A DNA stretch of 64,000 nt from Fomitopsis serialis (Eukaryota > Basidiomycota > Agaricomycetes > Polyporales > Fomitopsidaceae), in NCBI RefSeq assembly GCF_022376445.1, contig NW_025955110.1, forward strand, positions 37,285-101,284, read 5' to 3'. The notes under the pieces are model-generated. The model made no database searches, had not been told where the DNA came from, and worked only from the letters and a program-made list of their open reading frames with translations. The stretch's first letter is position 1. Each line of letters opens with the position of its first letter. The position numbers and the translations under genes are program-made. Of the stretch, positions 11,440 through 23,903 are shown one piece after another.

Positions 11440-14400
11440 ATGAACGTACCATTCCTCCGCCCAGGGGATTACGACGACAGGACCTGTCCGGCATGCGACA
11501 GACCATTCAGGACAGCACAGGGCATGATGGCTCATTTGAGCTCTGCAAAGTCCTGCAAATGGTACAGGAAGGGCAAGAACCCCGTTCCTCACGACCGCCT
11601 GGTACCTGAAGTTGTGGAACAGGTACACGCCGTTATCCAGGACTCGAGCGACGCGGACGAGGAACCACTGGATTTCCATGACATCATGGAGAACAGGGAT
11701 CTGTTCCGGTTCGTTCTGCCTACTTCTACTGTTGATGATGGGCCCAACGGAGACCAGGGTGAAGCGTCTTCGTCTTCATCCAGTTCTCGGCCTCCCCCGA
11801 CAGCTCGACTGCCAGCTCTGGATGACGACGAAGACACCCGGGTGGAGGATGAAGACCCCGAGCGGGGTGCGTAATCAGAATGGAGGAGACCGTTGTCGAC
11901 ACGTGGAAGGCTTATTTTGGAGAGGATGTTGAGCAAGAGGACCCTCCCGAGGACGCAATGGATGTGGATGGAGTGGGTGTGGATGAGCAAGCGGCTAAGG
12001 ATCCTAACCTCAAGTGGAAGCCCTTTGCATCCGAGCTAGATTGGCGGGTGGCAATGTGGGCTGTCAGAGAAGACGTCGGGCAGAACTCACTGAACAGGTT
12101 TCTTCTCATACCGGGGGTGAGTTGGCCACGCCTGTGTGGGTTTAATCACTCATTACGAGTCTTTGCGTAGGTTGTTGAGAAGCTGGAACTCAGTTTCAAA
12201 GACGTCCGACAGCTTTTCCAGAAGGTGGACAGCATCCCGGACCGAGCATCATGGCAGACTGCTACGCTCACCTTCCCTGATCGACCAGATGAGAAGCACA
12301 TGGTGCGGTACAGGGACATCATCGAAGCGATTAAGGCCTTGGTTGGCAATCCAGCGCATGCCAAACATATTGTATACCGGCCCAAACGAGTCTTTGCGGA
12401 CCAGTCGCGGTTGAGGCGCATATACACGGAGATGTGGACGGGCCTCTGGTGGGACACCGTACAGGTAAGTCAGACAGCTCATCAATGGTACAACCAGTAG
12501 AATGTTGCTAATGCTATGTTCCGTGCTAGGAACACTTACCTGAGGGCGCCGCCCTCGCGTCAGTCATATTGGCCACCGACAAGACTCAGCTGACACAGTT
12601 TTCCGGTAACAAGTCTGCTTACCCCGTCTACCTCACCCTCGGCAACATACCCCGCGCCATCCGCCGCAAACCGTCCGAGCACGCTTGTATCCTTCTTGGG
12701 TACCTGCCTGTCTCTAAGGTCAGCAAGAAGGGCCTCACCAATCGCGAAAGCAAGGCTCGAACGCAGAAGCTCTTCCACGCTTCCATGCGCCTCATTGTCG
12801 AGCCCCTCATCAAAGCTGGTGTCGAAGGTGTGGAGATGACCGGAGGTGATGGCTGCGTGCGCAGGATATATCCTATCCTCGCCGCATATGTCGCTGACTA
12901 CCCCGAGCAATGCCTCGTCACTTGCTCGAAGTACGGGACCTGCCCGAAGTGCCAATGTCCAGCGGACAAGCTCGGGGAGAAAGACCCGAGCAGCCCTCGC
13001 ACATCCGAGCTCACAGAGAGTATCATCGACGATGCATGGTCGGGTGGTCGCAGTGCGGCTGCGGCTGAAGTCGAATGCATGCTACGGGACGTGAACGGTG
13101 CGGCGCGGTCGCCGTTCTGGACCAATCTCCCTTACGCAGACATACATCTATCCATAACACCAGATGTTCTCCACCAGCTTTACCAGGGGGTGTTCAAACA
13201 CGTCGTCACTTGGTGTCAAGAGCTTCTCACCGCAGAGGAACTAGACAGCCGCCTCCGATGCCTGCCCCTGCGTACGGCATCCGTCATTTCCGTAACGGCA
13301 TCTCCTCTCTTTCTCAGATATCTGGGAAGAGAGGAAAGAAATGGCTCGAGTCCTCCTCGCATGTCTCGTTGGCAAGGTCTCAAAGTCAACAATGCTCACC
13401 TTCAGGTCTCTGTTGGATTTCATCTACTTAGCGCAGTACCCCACGCATGACGACACTACCTTGGAATACATGGAGGATGCACTCAAGACGTTCCATGCCA
13501 ACAAGCAAGTGTTGGTCGACCTCGGTATACGGGATGATTTCAACATACCTAAAATCCACTCCCTTCTGCACTATGTCCAGTCCATCCGGCTCTTCGGGAC
13601 GACGGATAACTACAACACGGAGATGTTCGAGCGACTTCACATCGACTTCGCGAAGGACGCTTGGCGAGCATCAAACCACCGCGACGAGTTCCCGCAAATG
13701 ATGCGGTGGATCACCCGCAACGAGAAGATGGCTCTCTATGAGATGTTCCAGAGGGAACGTCAAGCGGAGGAGGATGCTGAACACCCGGAGGACGAAGAAC
13801 ATGCCGAGACCGGTTCATCGGTACCAGAAGAACCTCCCCACTCTGTCACAACGGAAGGCGTGGACATAGCGGGGACATCTATCAAAATAGCGAAGTACGC
13901 ACCTGCTCCTCAACAAAACCTAGCTATGGTTCAAACCCGCCATCACGCACCCGGATTTACGACCGCACTCGTTCAGTTCATCAACGCTTTGCAGCCTGAC
14001 TCACTCCGACTCAACAGACAAGACCTCTCCAGAACGTGGCTGCCGTTCCAGCGCGTCGATGTCTTCCACAAATTCGCATTCACACCTTACGAGCTGGACG
14101 ACGGGAGGATTGACATTGATGTTGTGAAGGCCATACCGGCTTCGGTGCGATCAGGGCGGAAAGACCGCTTCGACACCGTCATCGTGTTGGAGAGCGGAGA
14201 TGCGGAGTCCACCGGCGTACGAGGTAAGTAATTGTTTCTATACCCACCTGCTGAACGGCTAATTATGTATACAGGGACAAGAGCGGGGAGAGTGAAGGTT
14301 ATCTTCGCTCTACCGCGCAAGCTCCCTGCGGTGCAAGGCGGAGGGTCTGCACCTCCATGGTGGCCACGGGGTCCGCTCGCGTATGTAGAGTGGTACACTC

Positions 14401-14657
14401 GCTTCGCGCCTGCGGCTGACTCCTCCCACTTGATGTATTCGGTCAAGAAACCGCCGTCCTCAAGCAATGGTCTGCCACAGGGGAAGATTATTCCCCTGTC
14501 GCAGATCCGGCAATCCTGTCAGCTTACACCCGTTTTCCCCGGCGGTCCTCGCGGCACTGTTCCCGACTCCTGGTCATCGGAAAACGTGTTAGAAACGGCT
14601 AGTACTTTCTACGTTAACAACTGGGGTGGATTGTATGCGTACCAAACACTTTGGTAG
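11440..14657 (+). pseudogene. Plavaka transposase (EnSpm/CACTA superfamily), frameshifted
   Basis: Likely transposase of a CACTA-like element. The N-terminus has a C2H2-like finger (TCPACDRPF...MMAHLSSAKSC, about 11480-11560). The core follows over several exons: WKPFASELDWRVAMWAV (about 12020), DEKHMVRYRDIIEAIKALVG (about 12290), ATDKTQLTQFSGNKSAYPVY (about 12570), the cluster CSKYGTCPKCQCPA (about 12930), then FNIPKIHSLLHYVQSI and ERLHIDFAKDAWRASNHRDE. The C-terminal exon ends SWSSENVLETASTFYVNNW. Three single-base losses break the frame, near 11859, 13269 (a C run) and 13329 (before KEMARVLLACLVG). As read, the gene is not translatable in one piece. Family X copy a begins about 0.2 kb downstream. 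The truncated homologue at 41450 retains only the last exon. Confidence 0.9.
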
Positions 14658-14863
14658 CCTCTAATAACAAGTACAGTTAATCCTGGTCTCCAGTGCAGCA
14701 TTCTACGCCTACAAAATTGGGAGCGCCAATGGGTCCCATGTTCGGCGCTAGTGGTAAATTAATCACTTCTCACGCCTCGTTCAACGCTTTGGCGTGGCTT
14801 TCGTACTCTCTGAAAACGCTTTTGCTCTCTCTTATCCTCTTCACCGTCCACCCGTCCACCATC

Positions 14864-15995
14864 ATGGCTTCTTTGGATCCTCGCGTTCAATTCCACATCT
14901 CTACCTTTATTCCTTCCTTCGGCGACGTTTGCAAGAAGGTCAAGCGGTGCCCCCATGTGCAGAAGGGTTCCCTCAACCACCTCACCGTGGTTGAGATATC
15001 GAGGACGGGTCTGGGGACCCTGTGGAGCCATGTGAGTTACAAGTTCCATGATGAGTCTTGTTGAGTACTGACAGAAGCATACATAGTGCCCGAGGACTGT
15101 CAAACCCTGCCGTACCTTGCCCAGCAAGTTGCAGCCGAACGACGATGAGGTTGCCGCGGCGCGCCCGTCCATCAACGCTGCACTGCCGGAGGAGGGCCCA
15201 AACCGATTCATTTTCGTCGGCGGCATCGAGGCGTGGCACAAGAGCCCCGAATTCCCGGAGTGCCTTCGAGGGACGGACGAGATAGGAATAGTGGAGGTAT
15301 TCTTTTATTACCGGGTGAGTTTGTCAGTCTCTGCGTGTATGTATACAGGGCTCAAAGTAACTGGGCAGGATCACGTTGCGCCCATCCAGCTGCCCCTCAT
15401 GTGCCGTGTACATGGGGACTGGGAGATAGAGCTGCCGTTCCGCCAGCCGGTCACTCAGGAGGTCATTCCATGCCTCAATGGCTGGAAGAGGGACCCTAAG
15501 GAGTACCCGGCACGCTTCGACATTTACGACGTCCAGCAAGCTAAGTTCATTCCCCTCGGGTCCGTCAACGAACCCATTCGCATCCCCCTACCCCTTCGGC
15601 ACGTCATCCTCGTTAAATACGAGAGTATCTACGACACCATGTGGCCCCTCTACTGGGCTAAAGGGATCCGCCCTTCAGGGGCTCTGGGCGGAATCCTGGC
15701 CAACATGTACCCCCGCCCGTCCATCTGGCCCGTGGGCTTCGATTTCCCCAGGACCCGCATCAACGCGTTGTCCGTGGTCCGGGTTGAAGGCAACCACCGG
15801 CCTCACGTCTTCACGCCAGCGGAGGGCGATCCGGACTGTACCGTGGAGAGAATGAACGTTCGAGAAGATGAGGTCTCAGCGGATGGGGACTCGGATGCGG
15901 ACACGGATGTCGACTCGGATGCCGACTCGGATGCGGACTCGGATGCGGCCTCGGATGCGGAGGATTGGGATGGTGAGACGGCCGTGGGGGACTGA
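14864..15995 (+). CDS. Family X protein, copy a
   Basis: Unrecognised protein of 340 residues. Exons are 14864-15031, 15087-15314 and 15369-15995, and both introns fall exactly between codons. Features shared with the other three copies: a first exon with STFIPSFGDVCKKVKRCP, a second exon beginning with Cys-Pro and carrying FIFVGGIEAWHKSPEFP, and a third with LPLMCRVHGDWEIELPFRQP, then VIPCLNGWKRD. Several conserved cysteines suggest metal binding, but no known zinc motif is matched. Only this copy ends in a tandem acidic tail of DSDAD units (about 15880-15960). It lies just downstream of the Plavaka gene on the same strand, as copy d lies downstream of a Plavaka remnant. That suggests a transposon accessory protein, perhaps like the second protein of CACTA elements; this is inference. 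Confidence 0.8.
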
Positions 15996-16238
15996 GGAGA
16001 TCTGAATACATGTACATCCCATCTTTGTAACCGTCTGTGTACTATTTTTTTGAAGACTGAATAACAATGTCCTAGTGTAAAAGTACGAGAATGCAAAAAA
16101 ATACACATGAGTGGGAAGCGCCTATGTCTTGGTGTGTCTCACGCGTCCCCGAACGCTTTGACTCGTCTTTCTATCACTCTCAAAAGGATTTCTACGCACC
16201 CTGCTTCCCCTTTGAGCTGCCGTCCATCGTCTTGCACC

Positions 16239-17221
16239 ATGGCTTGCCTAGACCCCCGCGTAGTTTTCCACATGTCGACGTTCCTGCCATCCTTTCGCGA
16301 TATCTGCAGAACCGACCTGACGTGCCCCAATACGACGACGCCGGGCTCTGCCAACCACCTCGTTGTGGTCCAAGTCTCGAGGACGATGGGAATTGGGACC
16401 TTGTGGGAATACGTGAGTGTCAGAACATTCGCTGGCTGTAGAGTACTGATGAAAAAGTGTCAGTGCCCCATGTCTGAACTCTGCAAGACGAGGAAGTGCG
16501 CCATTCAGCCTGACCGGGTGGATGTTGCCATCGCCCGTCCGTATATCTACACCCTGCTGCCGCAGAACTGGCAGGCGCGGTTCACATTCATCGGCGCGAT
16601 ATCGAGTTGGAACAGAAGCCCGGGAGTGCCGCTTTGTCTTAGAGCGGAGGGTAGGAAGGCGGTGGTGGAGGCGCTATTCTACTACGAGGTGCGTGTATTA
16701 CAATGATCTCAAAGCAACTAAGGAGGCTCACACAAGGCCCGTAGGAGGACGTGGAGCCCTTGATACTCCCGTTGCTGTGCAGGGTGCACAACAACGAGAT
16801 TGAGGTGCCGCTCCGCCAGGCCCTCACGGAACAGGTCATCCCTTGTCTCAACCGCTGGAAGCGGGTTCCCGGTGAATTGCCCAGGACCTTCCAGATCTAT
16901 AACGGCCGGACACGGCGGTTCCAGGACCTCACTTCCATTGATCATCCCATTCACGTTCCCCTTCGCCTTACCCGCATCATCATGTTCAAGTACGCGCACA
17001 TCATCGCGACTCCATACGCGCACATGTATGGTCCTGGCGACCGTCCGTTGCGTCCTCTGTGCAGCCTCCTGGCGGGGATGTACGACGTGCGGTTCATCTG
17101 GCCGGTCAACTTCCCTTATCGGCGCCGCCGCCTCAATGCCGTATCCCGCGTTCACGGCGGGGAGCTCGTCCACCCGGATGAAGACGACCCGGAGTGCACC
17201 GTGGAGATCGTAGAAGGTTAG
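16239..17221 (+). CDS. Family X protein, copy b
   Basis: A 291-residue paralogue of copy a, from three exons (16239-16412, 16464-16688, 16745-17221) with the same two phase-0 introns. Start: MACLDPRVVFHMSTFLPSF. It keeps the exon-2 Cys-Pro start, FTFIGAISSWNRSPGVPLCL, and LPLLCRVHNNEIEVPLRQAL followed by VIPCLNRWKR. It lacks the acidic tail. It is more diverged from copy a than copy d is. The reading frame is intact, which suggests selection or recent duplication. Function unknown. Confidence 0.8.
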
Positions 17222-17525
17222 GGGGACGTAGGCGAGGGCCATACACAGTGAGCGGGAGTGCGAGAGTGCCGGATTAGGGCGGTGGATGCACTGGCAAGGC
17301 TGCGCGTATATTCTCCGTACGTTGTAAGAATTGGAATGCATGTAGTGTACTTCTAGAGCGATTGGAATGTACTGGGAAAGCAGGTCTCTAATTGTGAAAG
17401 AGTTATAATATCATTCTCTTCTCTTTGCACCGGGCGCTACCCTCGGAAGTGTTGCTTCCGCCCTCCACCAAGCGTCTCTGAGTACATTCTCTCCACTTCA
17501 TCTGCCCCCTCCCCTGTCCACCGCC

Positions 17526-18678
17526 ATGCCGCTAAACGCCAACCTCAGATACTTGTACTCAACCTTTCTCCCGAGCTTCCGTAACGTTTGCGAGGATTCA
17601 CAGGCTTGTCCGTGGCAGGAAGCAATCAACCACATTACCGTGGTCTCCGTATCTAAGCAGGGGAAATGGGGCGCGCTATGGGAATACGTGAGTGGCCCAG
17701 ATTTCTTGGAAACTATCCTTCATTACTGATGAGCCCACTCGGGGTCAGTGTCCTGTCTACGATAGACAGAAGTGCCCGACAGTGGCGCGAAACGTCCAGC
17801 CACGCCCAAGTGACATGAAGGACGCTGGACCGTTCCTAACCGAATTGCCCTCGTCACAGTGCGAGGAGCGTTTCATCTTTCTTGGAGGAGTTCAGGAATG
17901 GCATCGCAGCGTCGGACTGCCGGCCTGCCTGCTCGAAAGCCAAGGGAGCAGAGGTGTTGTCGAAGTATATATATACTATGAGGTGCGTCGTACAAATCTT
18001 GGCTACACTCACACAATGCTTATTCCCTACACCTAGGATCGCTGTCCACCCATGTCGTTGCCCCTCATGTGTAGGGTGCACGATCATGAAATCGAGCTTC
18101 CTTTCCGCCAGCCAATCACTGAGCAAGCGCTGCCTGGACTCAATCCGTTCAAGAAGCGGAAATACGGAGACCCACCGCAATTTGAGGTCTACGATGTAGA
18201 CAGCGGAATGTTTCTTCCTCTCCGCCGGCTCACTCTAACCACCCCGCTCCACCTTCGTCTCCCCCTTTCCCACATACCCGTATTCAAGTACGCCCACGTC
18301 AACCACATCAGTAACCCGCGCGATATCGCCCTCGGCACTCGTAATCTGGGTGCCTTGTGCAGCATGAAGGTGGGCATGTATGACCTGCCCTTCGTATTGC
18401 CCACCGCCCTTCCTATACCCCGTCTGCACATGCGTGCGGAATGGGTCCTCAAACGCCGCAGCTTTCCCATGACCCTGGAACGTCCGTTAAAGGGAGAGCC
18501 TGGATACAGCGAGGAGGTGGTGGGGGGCGAGGTGCCAGTGGACGCTCCAGCGCACATGGCAGAGGATGTTGCGGATGATGAAGACGGGGTGGAAATTTGG
18601 GAGGTAATGTCCAATGGCAAAGAAGTAGCTTACGTTCCAAACCGCACCGGGGGCTACTCGTGGGTAGAATCCGCTTGA
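17526..18678 (+). CDS. Family X protein, copy c
   Basis: A 345-residue paralogue from three exons (17526-17687, 17749-17982, 18037-18678), again with both introns in phase 0. Start: MPLNANLRYLYSTFLPSFRN. Exon 2 starts CPVYDRQKCP and carries FIFLGGVQEWHRSVGLPACL. Exon 3 carries LPLMCRVHDHEIELPFRQPI. The C-terminus is longer and acidic (DVADDEDGVEIWEV) but not repetitive. It is the most diverged of the three tandem copies and the last gene before the low-complexity tract. Function unknown. Confidence 0.8.
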
Positions 18679-18969
18679 GTACCATTGAAGTTGACACCTT
18701 TTCATATTGAACCCATCTCTGTATGCCATGCACAAATCCTCAAACATGTATTCCTACGGTGAACGGTTCTCGGCTACCACTAGCTCAGAGGAGAACAACA
18801 TATTTAAGGTGAAGCTCACAGCGAAGTCTCAAATTAAGATTGCTCGGAGAGTTAACCAAGTGCTTTGAAGGGCTCCAAAGCCGGTTTGACTCACTTTAGA
18901 ATATGGGTTTTCTCTTTGACACCTCTCGACCCATGCGCGCTGTACGAGTCCCGCGGCTACAGAGTGGTT

Positions 18970-19770
18970 GGCCAACATCCCATTCCAGGTAAGCCCGAGG
19001 CAAGCCCTGGCGCGCCGCTCTCGACGACCGCCAGACTCGAGTCCAAGCCGCTACTTACTCGCACTACTTGCACGTCGATCCATCTGCTTGCTCGCACCCA
19101 TTTCAATGTATTCACGCACGCTTGCTCGCCCGTATCCACGCCCATTGCTCCTTCGTCTGCGGATGTTCCTTGTGCGTGTCCGCCCACACACTCGCTTGCT
19201 CATGTACTCATCTGTCCGCTCTCAGTCACTGCCAATCACCTACTTGCCCGCTCACACAGCCGCCTATCCGCCCGCATGTCAATGCATTCGCGCTATCCCC
19301 TGGACCTTCAAACACGAAAACAAACCTTGAAGGTGGAGGGTGGTTGGAATGGGAAGGGCGACTCGGGGAAGAAGGGAAACAGCGAGCGCGAAGGCTCCAA
19401 AAGTAAAGGTGCGCCCCAGCTCGATACATGTACCAAGCAATATAACTGTTGTCGCCAGTGTACGCCCGTGTAAGGGTACCGGTAGGTGGATCATTGTGCC
19501 ATGGGCATGTTTGCCCCCACACCTGCCCGCTCATATGCTTGTCTGCCCACTCTCCCATTGCCGTTCCCGTACCTGTACGCCTGCTCGCTCGTCCGCCCGC
19601 CAACTGACTCGCTCTTTCGACCACCCGTCCATCCTTTGGCTCGGTCGCCCACCTGCCTATTGACTGGATGGCATCCCCGCCTGTTGACTTCCCGCCTATC
19701 CGTTCGCTCGCCCGCACGCCCAGACACTCGCCCACATGCCCAATCACTGGGCCCCGAGCCTACTGAGTAA
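18970..19770. repeat. Degenerate CGCCCGCTCGC-type low-complexity tract, left part
   Basis: Imperfect repeats of Cys/Gly-coding-like words (ctcgcccgc, cccgcctat, ctcgctcg) cover about 800 bp in every frame without stops, giving spurious open frames. The same texture resumes at about 39390-39700 on the other side of the nested KDZ element, so the tract was probably continuous before that insertion. Confidence 0.65.
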
Positions 19771-19784
19771 GATTTGACGTTTCG

Positions 19785-19816
19785 AACGGTAGACCCGGAG
19801 TGAGATTCGGCCGTCT
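19785..19816 (+). repeat. Left inverted repeat of the KDZ element
   Basis: Begins AACGGTAGACCCGGAGTGAG and ends GGCCGTCT. It matches the reverse complement of 39320-39351 at 30 of 32 bases. An outer 12-15 bp shows weaker similarity (CGTT.C). Confidence 0.85.
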
Positions 19817-19859
19817 AAGACGGTGCGGCCGGCGCCGGCCGGAGGGGTCCGGGTCAACG

Positions 19860-20655
19860 TTGCAGACGGTAGCGTACCAACGTTCCGGCCGCAGGGCTGG
19901 CCGGCCGGATACCTCTCGTCTCCAACGTTCCGGCCGGCCTGCACCCTGCCCATGTGTCCCCCAGCGGTGCACCCGGAGCACCCCATCCCCCGTTCCAACG
20001 TTCCGGCCGGAGGACTGGCCGGCCGGACACCTCTCGTCCCCAACGCTCCGGCCGGCCCTCCACCCTGTCCCTGCGTCCCCCAGCGGTGCACCCGGAGCAT
20101 CCCATCGCCCGTTCCAACGTTGCGGCCGGAGGGCTGGCCGGCCGGATACGTCTCGTCCCCAACGTTCCGGCCGGCCTGCACCCTGTCCCTGCGTCCCCCA
20201 GCGGTGCACCCGGAGCATCCCATCGCCCGTTCCAGCGTTCCGGCCGGAGGGCTGGCCGGCCGGATACGTCTCGTCCCCAACGTTCCGGCCGGCCTGCACC
20301 CTGTCCCTGCGTCCCCCAGCGGTGCACCCGGAGCATCCCATCGCCCGTTCCAACGTTGCGGCCGGAGGGCTGGCCGGCCGGATACGTCTCGTCCCCAACG
20401 TTCCGGCCGGCCTGCACCCTGTCCCTGCGTCCCCCAGCGGTGCACCCGGAGCATCCCATCGCCCGTTCCAGCGTTCCGGCCGGAGGGCTGGCCGGCCGGG
20501 CACGTCTCGTCCCCAACGTTCCGGCCGGCCTGCACCCTGTCCCTGCGTCCCCCAGCGGTGCACCCGGAGCATCCCATCGCCCGTTCCAGCGTTCCGGCCG
20601 GAGGGCTGGCCGGCCGGGCACGTCTCGTCCCCAACGCTCCGGCCGGCCTTGTACA
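19860..20655 (+). repeat. 118-bp minisatellite, left arm of the KDZ element
   Basis: About 6.5 copies. The word CCCGTTCC recurs at 19989, 20107, 20226, 20344, 20462 and 20580, a spacing of 118-119 bp. Each unit has two ACGTTCCGGCCGG-type boxes and a GGCTGGCCGGCCGG box. Because 118 is not a multiple of 3, all frames stay open, so the long open frames here are not genes. The boxes are the inverse of those in the right-hand array (38325-38965), as expected for transposase-binding sites at both ends. Confidence 0.9.
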
Positions 20656-20947
20656 GCACCAGCTTACCGCTAGAATTGAGCCCTGGATCAGGCAAGCCAA
20701 AGGAACGTCGGCTGGTTGGACGATGCGTCAACAAATGGATGGCAGATGATAATATTATCTCCCATCAATGTTGATAAGTAGTGATCATGCTGCGGGTCAG
20801 CCATCCTTTCGAGTCCTTATCTCGGCCATGAGGAAGCCACATGCTATACACAAGGTAACCATGAGGCCGCTTTTTTTCAGGGACGTGCATCCGGCGTTGT
20901 CTGGGGACTTGCGACGTCGCTCGTACGACTCTGCATCAATCCCCACC

Positions 20948-22150
20948 ATGGTCACAGTATCCCAAGTGCACAACCAGTACTGCTCGTATCTGGAGGCATT
21001 GTACCTCTACTTCCTCTCGGTGCCGGCATCGCGCCCCGGCGCCGCTCCGCTTCCCGGACTACTCCTCGACGTCTATCTGGTTCGCCAGGCCAGGCGTGCA
21101 GCGCAGATGCTGGCCGACGCGTACAGGAATCGCCGTGAGCCCTCATCAATCGTTCGCCTACATGCTCATCCACTGATTCACCAGGCAGGGACTGTACAGT
21201 GGGATGCGTCAACTCATCCATGCACTGTACCGGACGATGATGAATTGGCCGGAGTGCAATACGAAGACTGCCAGGATCCGCTTACCATTGCTGACAATCA
21301 GGGCCGGGTGCTGATGTGGCACCTTCCCGGCGTGATCACGGAGGTCTTCCAGGTACGCCAGAATACATATGTCCACCACCAACTGTCTATGACCGACTAC
21401 AAGAGAGCGATATGGCAAGCCACGATCGGTCTCAATCCACTTCTCTCCCAGAATCGCCCCAAGGCGAGTGCAAGCTGGAGGGAAAATATCGAGAATTTCC
21501 GGGAGCCGCAGGAGGGGGACGACCTTAAGCCGGCGTGTGTCGCGTTTTCGCCGGGGTGGTTCTGGCTCGGACACGCTGTACGTCTCCGGATAGACTTCCC
21601 GAATTGTTCGCTCAAAGTTTAGCAGGGCGCCAACGACGTCCCACTGGTCTCTCGATTGCTCACCGATCCGAACACCGGCCCCGCCGGTCGCATGTGGTTA
21701 GACCAGATGGCCCATCCGCATATCATCATATCCGGCATGCTGCGCATCATGCACCCGGATTTGTATGACGCCGGTCGTGCCTCTATTGAAGCTCTGCGAA
21801 GCGACCCGGACCGGGCCAGCATTGTAGATTTGTGGCACAACCCTTTCAATGCCCTTTCGGTAATCACGAACCGAGCGAGCCCGGTTCATCGGGACATGCT
21901 GTCTCCGAAGGAATGGTACGACATCCTGATGACGATTGGTGGCGATCACGACCAGGTCATCAAGTTCCCGACGTTGGGTCTCCGACTTCCTTACAAAACC
22001 GGAACGGTCACCGCATTCTCGGGCACTCGGCTCCCCCATGATGTTCCACATGCGTCGGCGGAGCGATTATGTGTGGCATACTTTATGCGACGGAATGTAC
22101 ATCGCTGGGCTGGGATGCCGGACGTGAATTGGCGGAACACTTGGGAGTGA
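20948..22150 (+). CDS. TET/JBP-like 2-oxoglutarate/Fe(II) dioxygenase B
   Basis: A predicted 368-residue DNA-modifying dioxygenase of the KDZ-linked TET/JBP group. Three exons (20948-21352, 21404-21577, 21623-22150) join in frame. The ATG at 20948 gives an uninterrupted first exon; an upstream ATG at 20826 is less likely. The catalytic core is at the C-terminus: iron-binding HxD in NRASPVHRDM, a conserved EWYDILMTIGG helix region, distal iron-binding His in GTRLPHDVPH, and the 2-oxoglutarate Arg in AERLCVAYFMRR. The N-terminal half is helical, with FSPGWFWLGHA before the core. All expected metal and cosubstrate residues are present, unlike many degenerate copies. It is clearly distinct from enzyme A at 4222-7147. 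Probable role: oxidation of 5-methylcytosine, inferred from family. Confidence 0.83.
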
Positions 22151-22432
22151 AGGTACTTCGAAAGCGGGATATGTGTTGGGCTGGGGGGGAAATGGTTCGT
22201 TTGGGCACTCGTAGTGTTTAGGGTTACGAGACCAGTGCTCAACCCCGCGGCTATTTTACACATGTGTGCACTTCACTAGCCCCCGACTACACATCGTTGA
22301 CCGGCCGAGATTGAGTTTCCTCGGGCCGGGAACACCGCGTGTCATCTCGGTGAAATGTGCATGTCTTCATTGTAAGCAAGCAGTGGGAGAAACACATGGA
22401 TGGAACATGGGTGGAATGACACAAATTCTACA
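22151..22432. other. Convergent spacer after TET/JBP B
   Basis: It separates converging genes and shows no supported coding exon. It presumably holds both 3' ends. Confidence 0.4.
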
Positions 22433-23627
22433 CTACTCATCACCAGCCTGAGTGACCCGGAAATGAGACGCCACTGCCGGGGCCCTTGGAGTCATCCCGC
22501 GCTGCCAGGCTTCCCACTCTGCCGCATTCGCTCGGGCGGCAGCGTGCCAGAAGTTGAGCTCCGCCTGGATATAGATATCCATTGTCTGCATGGCCCCTCC
22601 AAGTTGCTTGAACCACTTGAATAGATCGTTCGACATGCCTCCCGGCATCATTTCCGGGCTGAGGGGCGGGGGGTTCGGGAAGCGGGGGAGATATGCCCGG
22701 CTGATTTGCTCGGCGCGAACAGTAACTCCGTCCTACGACACAAATGTGCATAAGCAGAGAACGCAAATGGTGGTTAAATTGTCGTACACGCAACTTCTCT
22801 AACTCCAGTTGCTGCTCGAGACGGCGGTATTGTTCTCTCGACGCTCCGAGCTGCTCGGCGATGATCTGATCCATGTTGCGCTGGTTTTCACGCAGCTCCT
22901 GCAGAACTGCTTCCGGAGTGTTGCTTTCCGGCAGGGCGGGGACGGTTTGCGGCAGTTGATCTTCCGGTGCCTGGGATTAGCATCGCTGGAAACTTGTGCT
23001 TAGACCGAAACACTTTACCGTTGTGCTCGCCGGAAGGAGTGTCGCTGGTTCCGGTGGGAGCGGGCGTCGCACTTTGCCCTGGTGCGATGCCGGATACAGC
23101 CTCGATCACATTCGTGACAATGGCCAAGTCGTTGCTTCCCCGGGGTGCCACAATCTCACAGTAAGCGGTCATTGCTTCGGTAAGACCATACGTAGCGGCC
23201 ACCTCTGGCTTCAACAGCTCCTGGAGGCCGATCATGAGGGCAGAGACCGACTGCATTGGTCGTATGTTAGCTGCACGACAAGCAAACGATACCGGGGCAG
23301 CTTACGATGCCCACGAGAAAATTGTTAAGCGCGCCGGGCATTGCAGGATTCTGCTTGGCCTCGGCGAGATTTTTGAGGGCCTTCGGAATCATGATGTGAC
23401 TTTGGCTGTCCGCGAGGAGTTCGGCGAGCATGGTGTTCATTGTTGTTGAGCAGCTCGGTCCAGACAACGCGGATAGTGTACGATACAGGAGTAGGTGTGG
23501 ACAACATGCGAGTGCGAAGCGTTATCATCAACTGATCGCCGATGCTGAGCACGTGATTACATTCGGGGAGACATGCCTTCTTGGGTATAGTCTGCTCGGC
23601 ACGTGTGGCACGTTGCCGACAGGCCAT
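22433..23627 (-). CDS. Unknown coiled-coil protein of the KDZ element
   Basis: Probable multi-exon gene of roughly 300 residues. The proposed start is MACRQRATRAEQTIP (ATG at 23627). Exons contain TMLAELLADSQSHIMIPKAL, SVSALMIGLQELLKPEVAAT and a strong coiled coil, SREQYRRLEQQLELEKLR (about 22795-22850). The C-terminal exon carries FKWFKQLGGAMQTMDIYIQA and ends at 22433. No enzymatic motif, membrane segment or zinc cluster is visible. It is convergent with TET/JBP B and co-oriented with the KDZ transposase. The small frame at 23904-24236 could be its true first exon. Confidence 0.55.
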
Positions 23628-23903
23628 TTTGCAGCCCGCCTTCTGTAATGGTAACTGTGATATTTTACCCCCATCACCTTCCTCAATCACACCAAGCTCT
23701 TACTTGTGTTGACTTGCCATATGGACATGGTGCGTTCTCATTGGTCCGCACCTATCCCACCGCGCGCATTGACTGGCATTGGCAGTCTTTCCGGCTCGAA
23801 GCCTTTCCTTTCCTCAGCTGGGAATTGCTTCCATTCGCATTGTCCACCCCGTGAGTGCTTCCCACGGTTCAATGTACATCAAGATTGTGACATTAATATT
23901 TAG

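Noticed and set aside
19744..20774. Several overlapping open frames of 240-324 codons on both strands
   Set aside because: They are the 118-bp minisatellite read in each phase. The translations are permutations of the same repeat, with no start context or codon bias.
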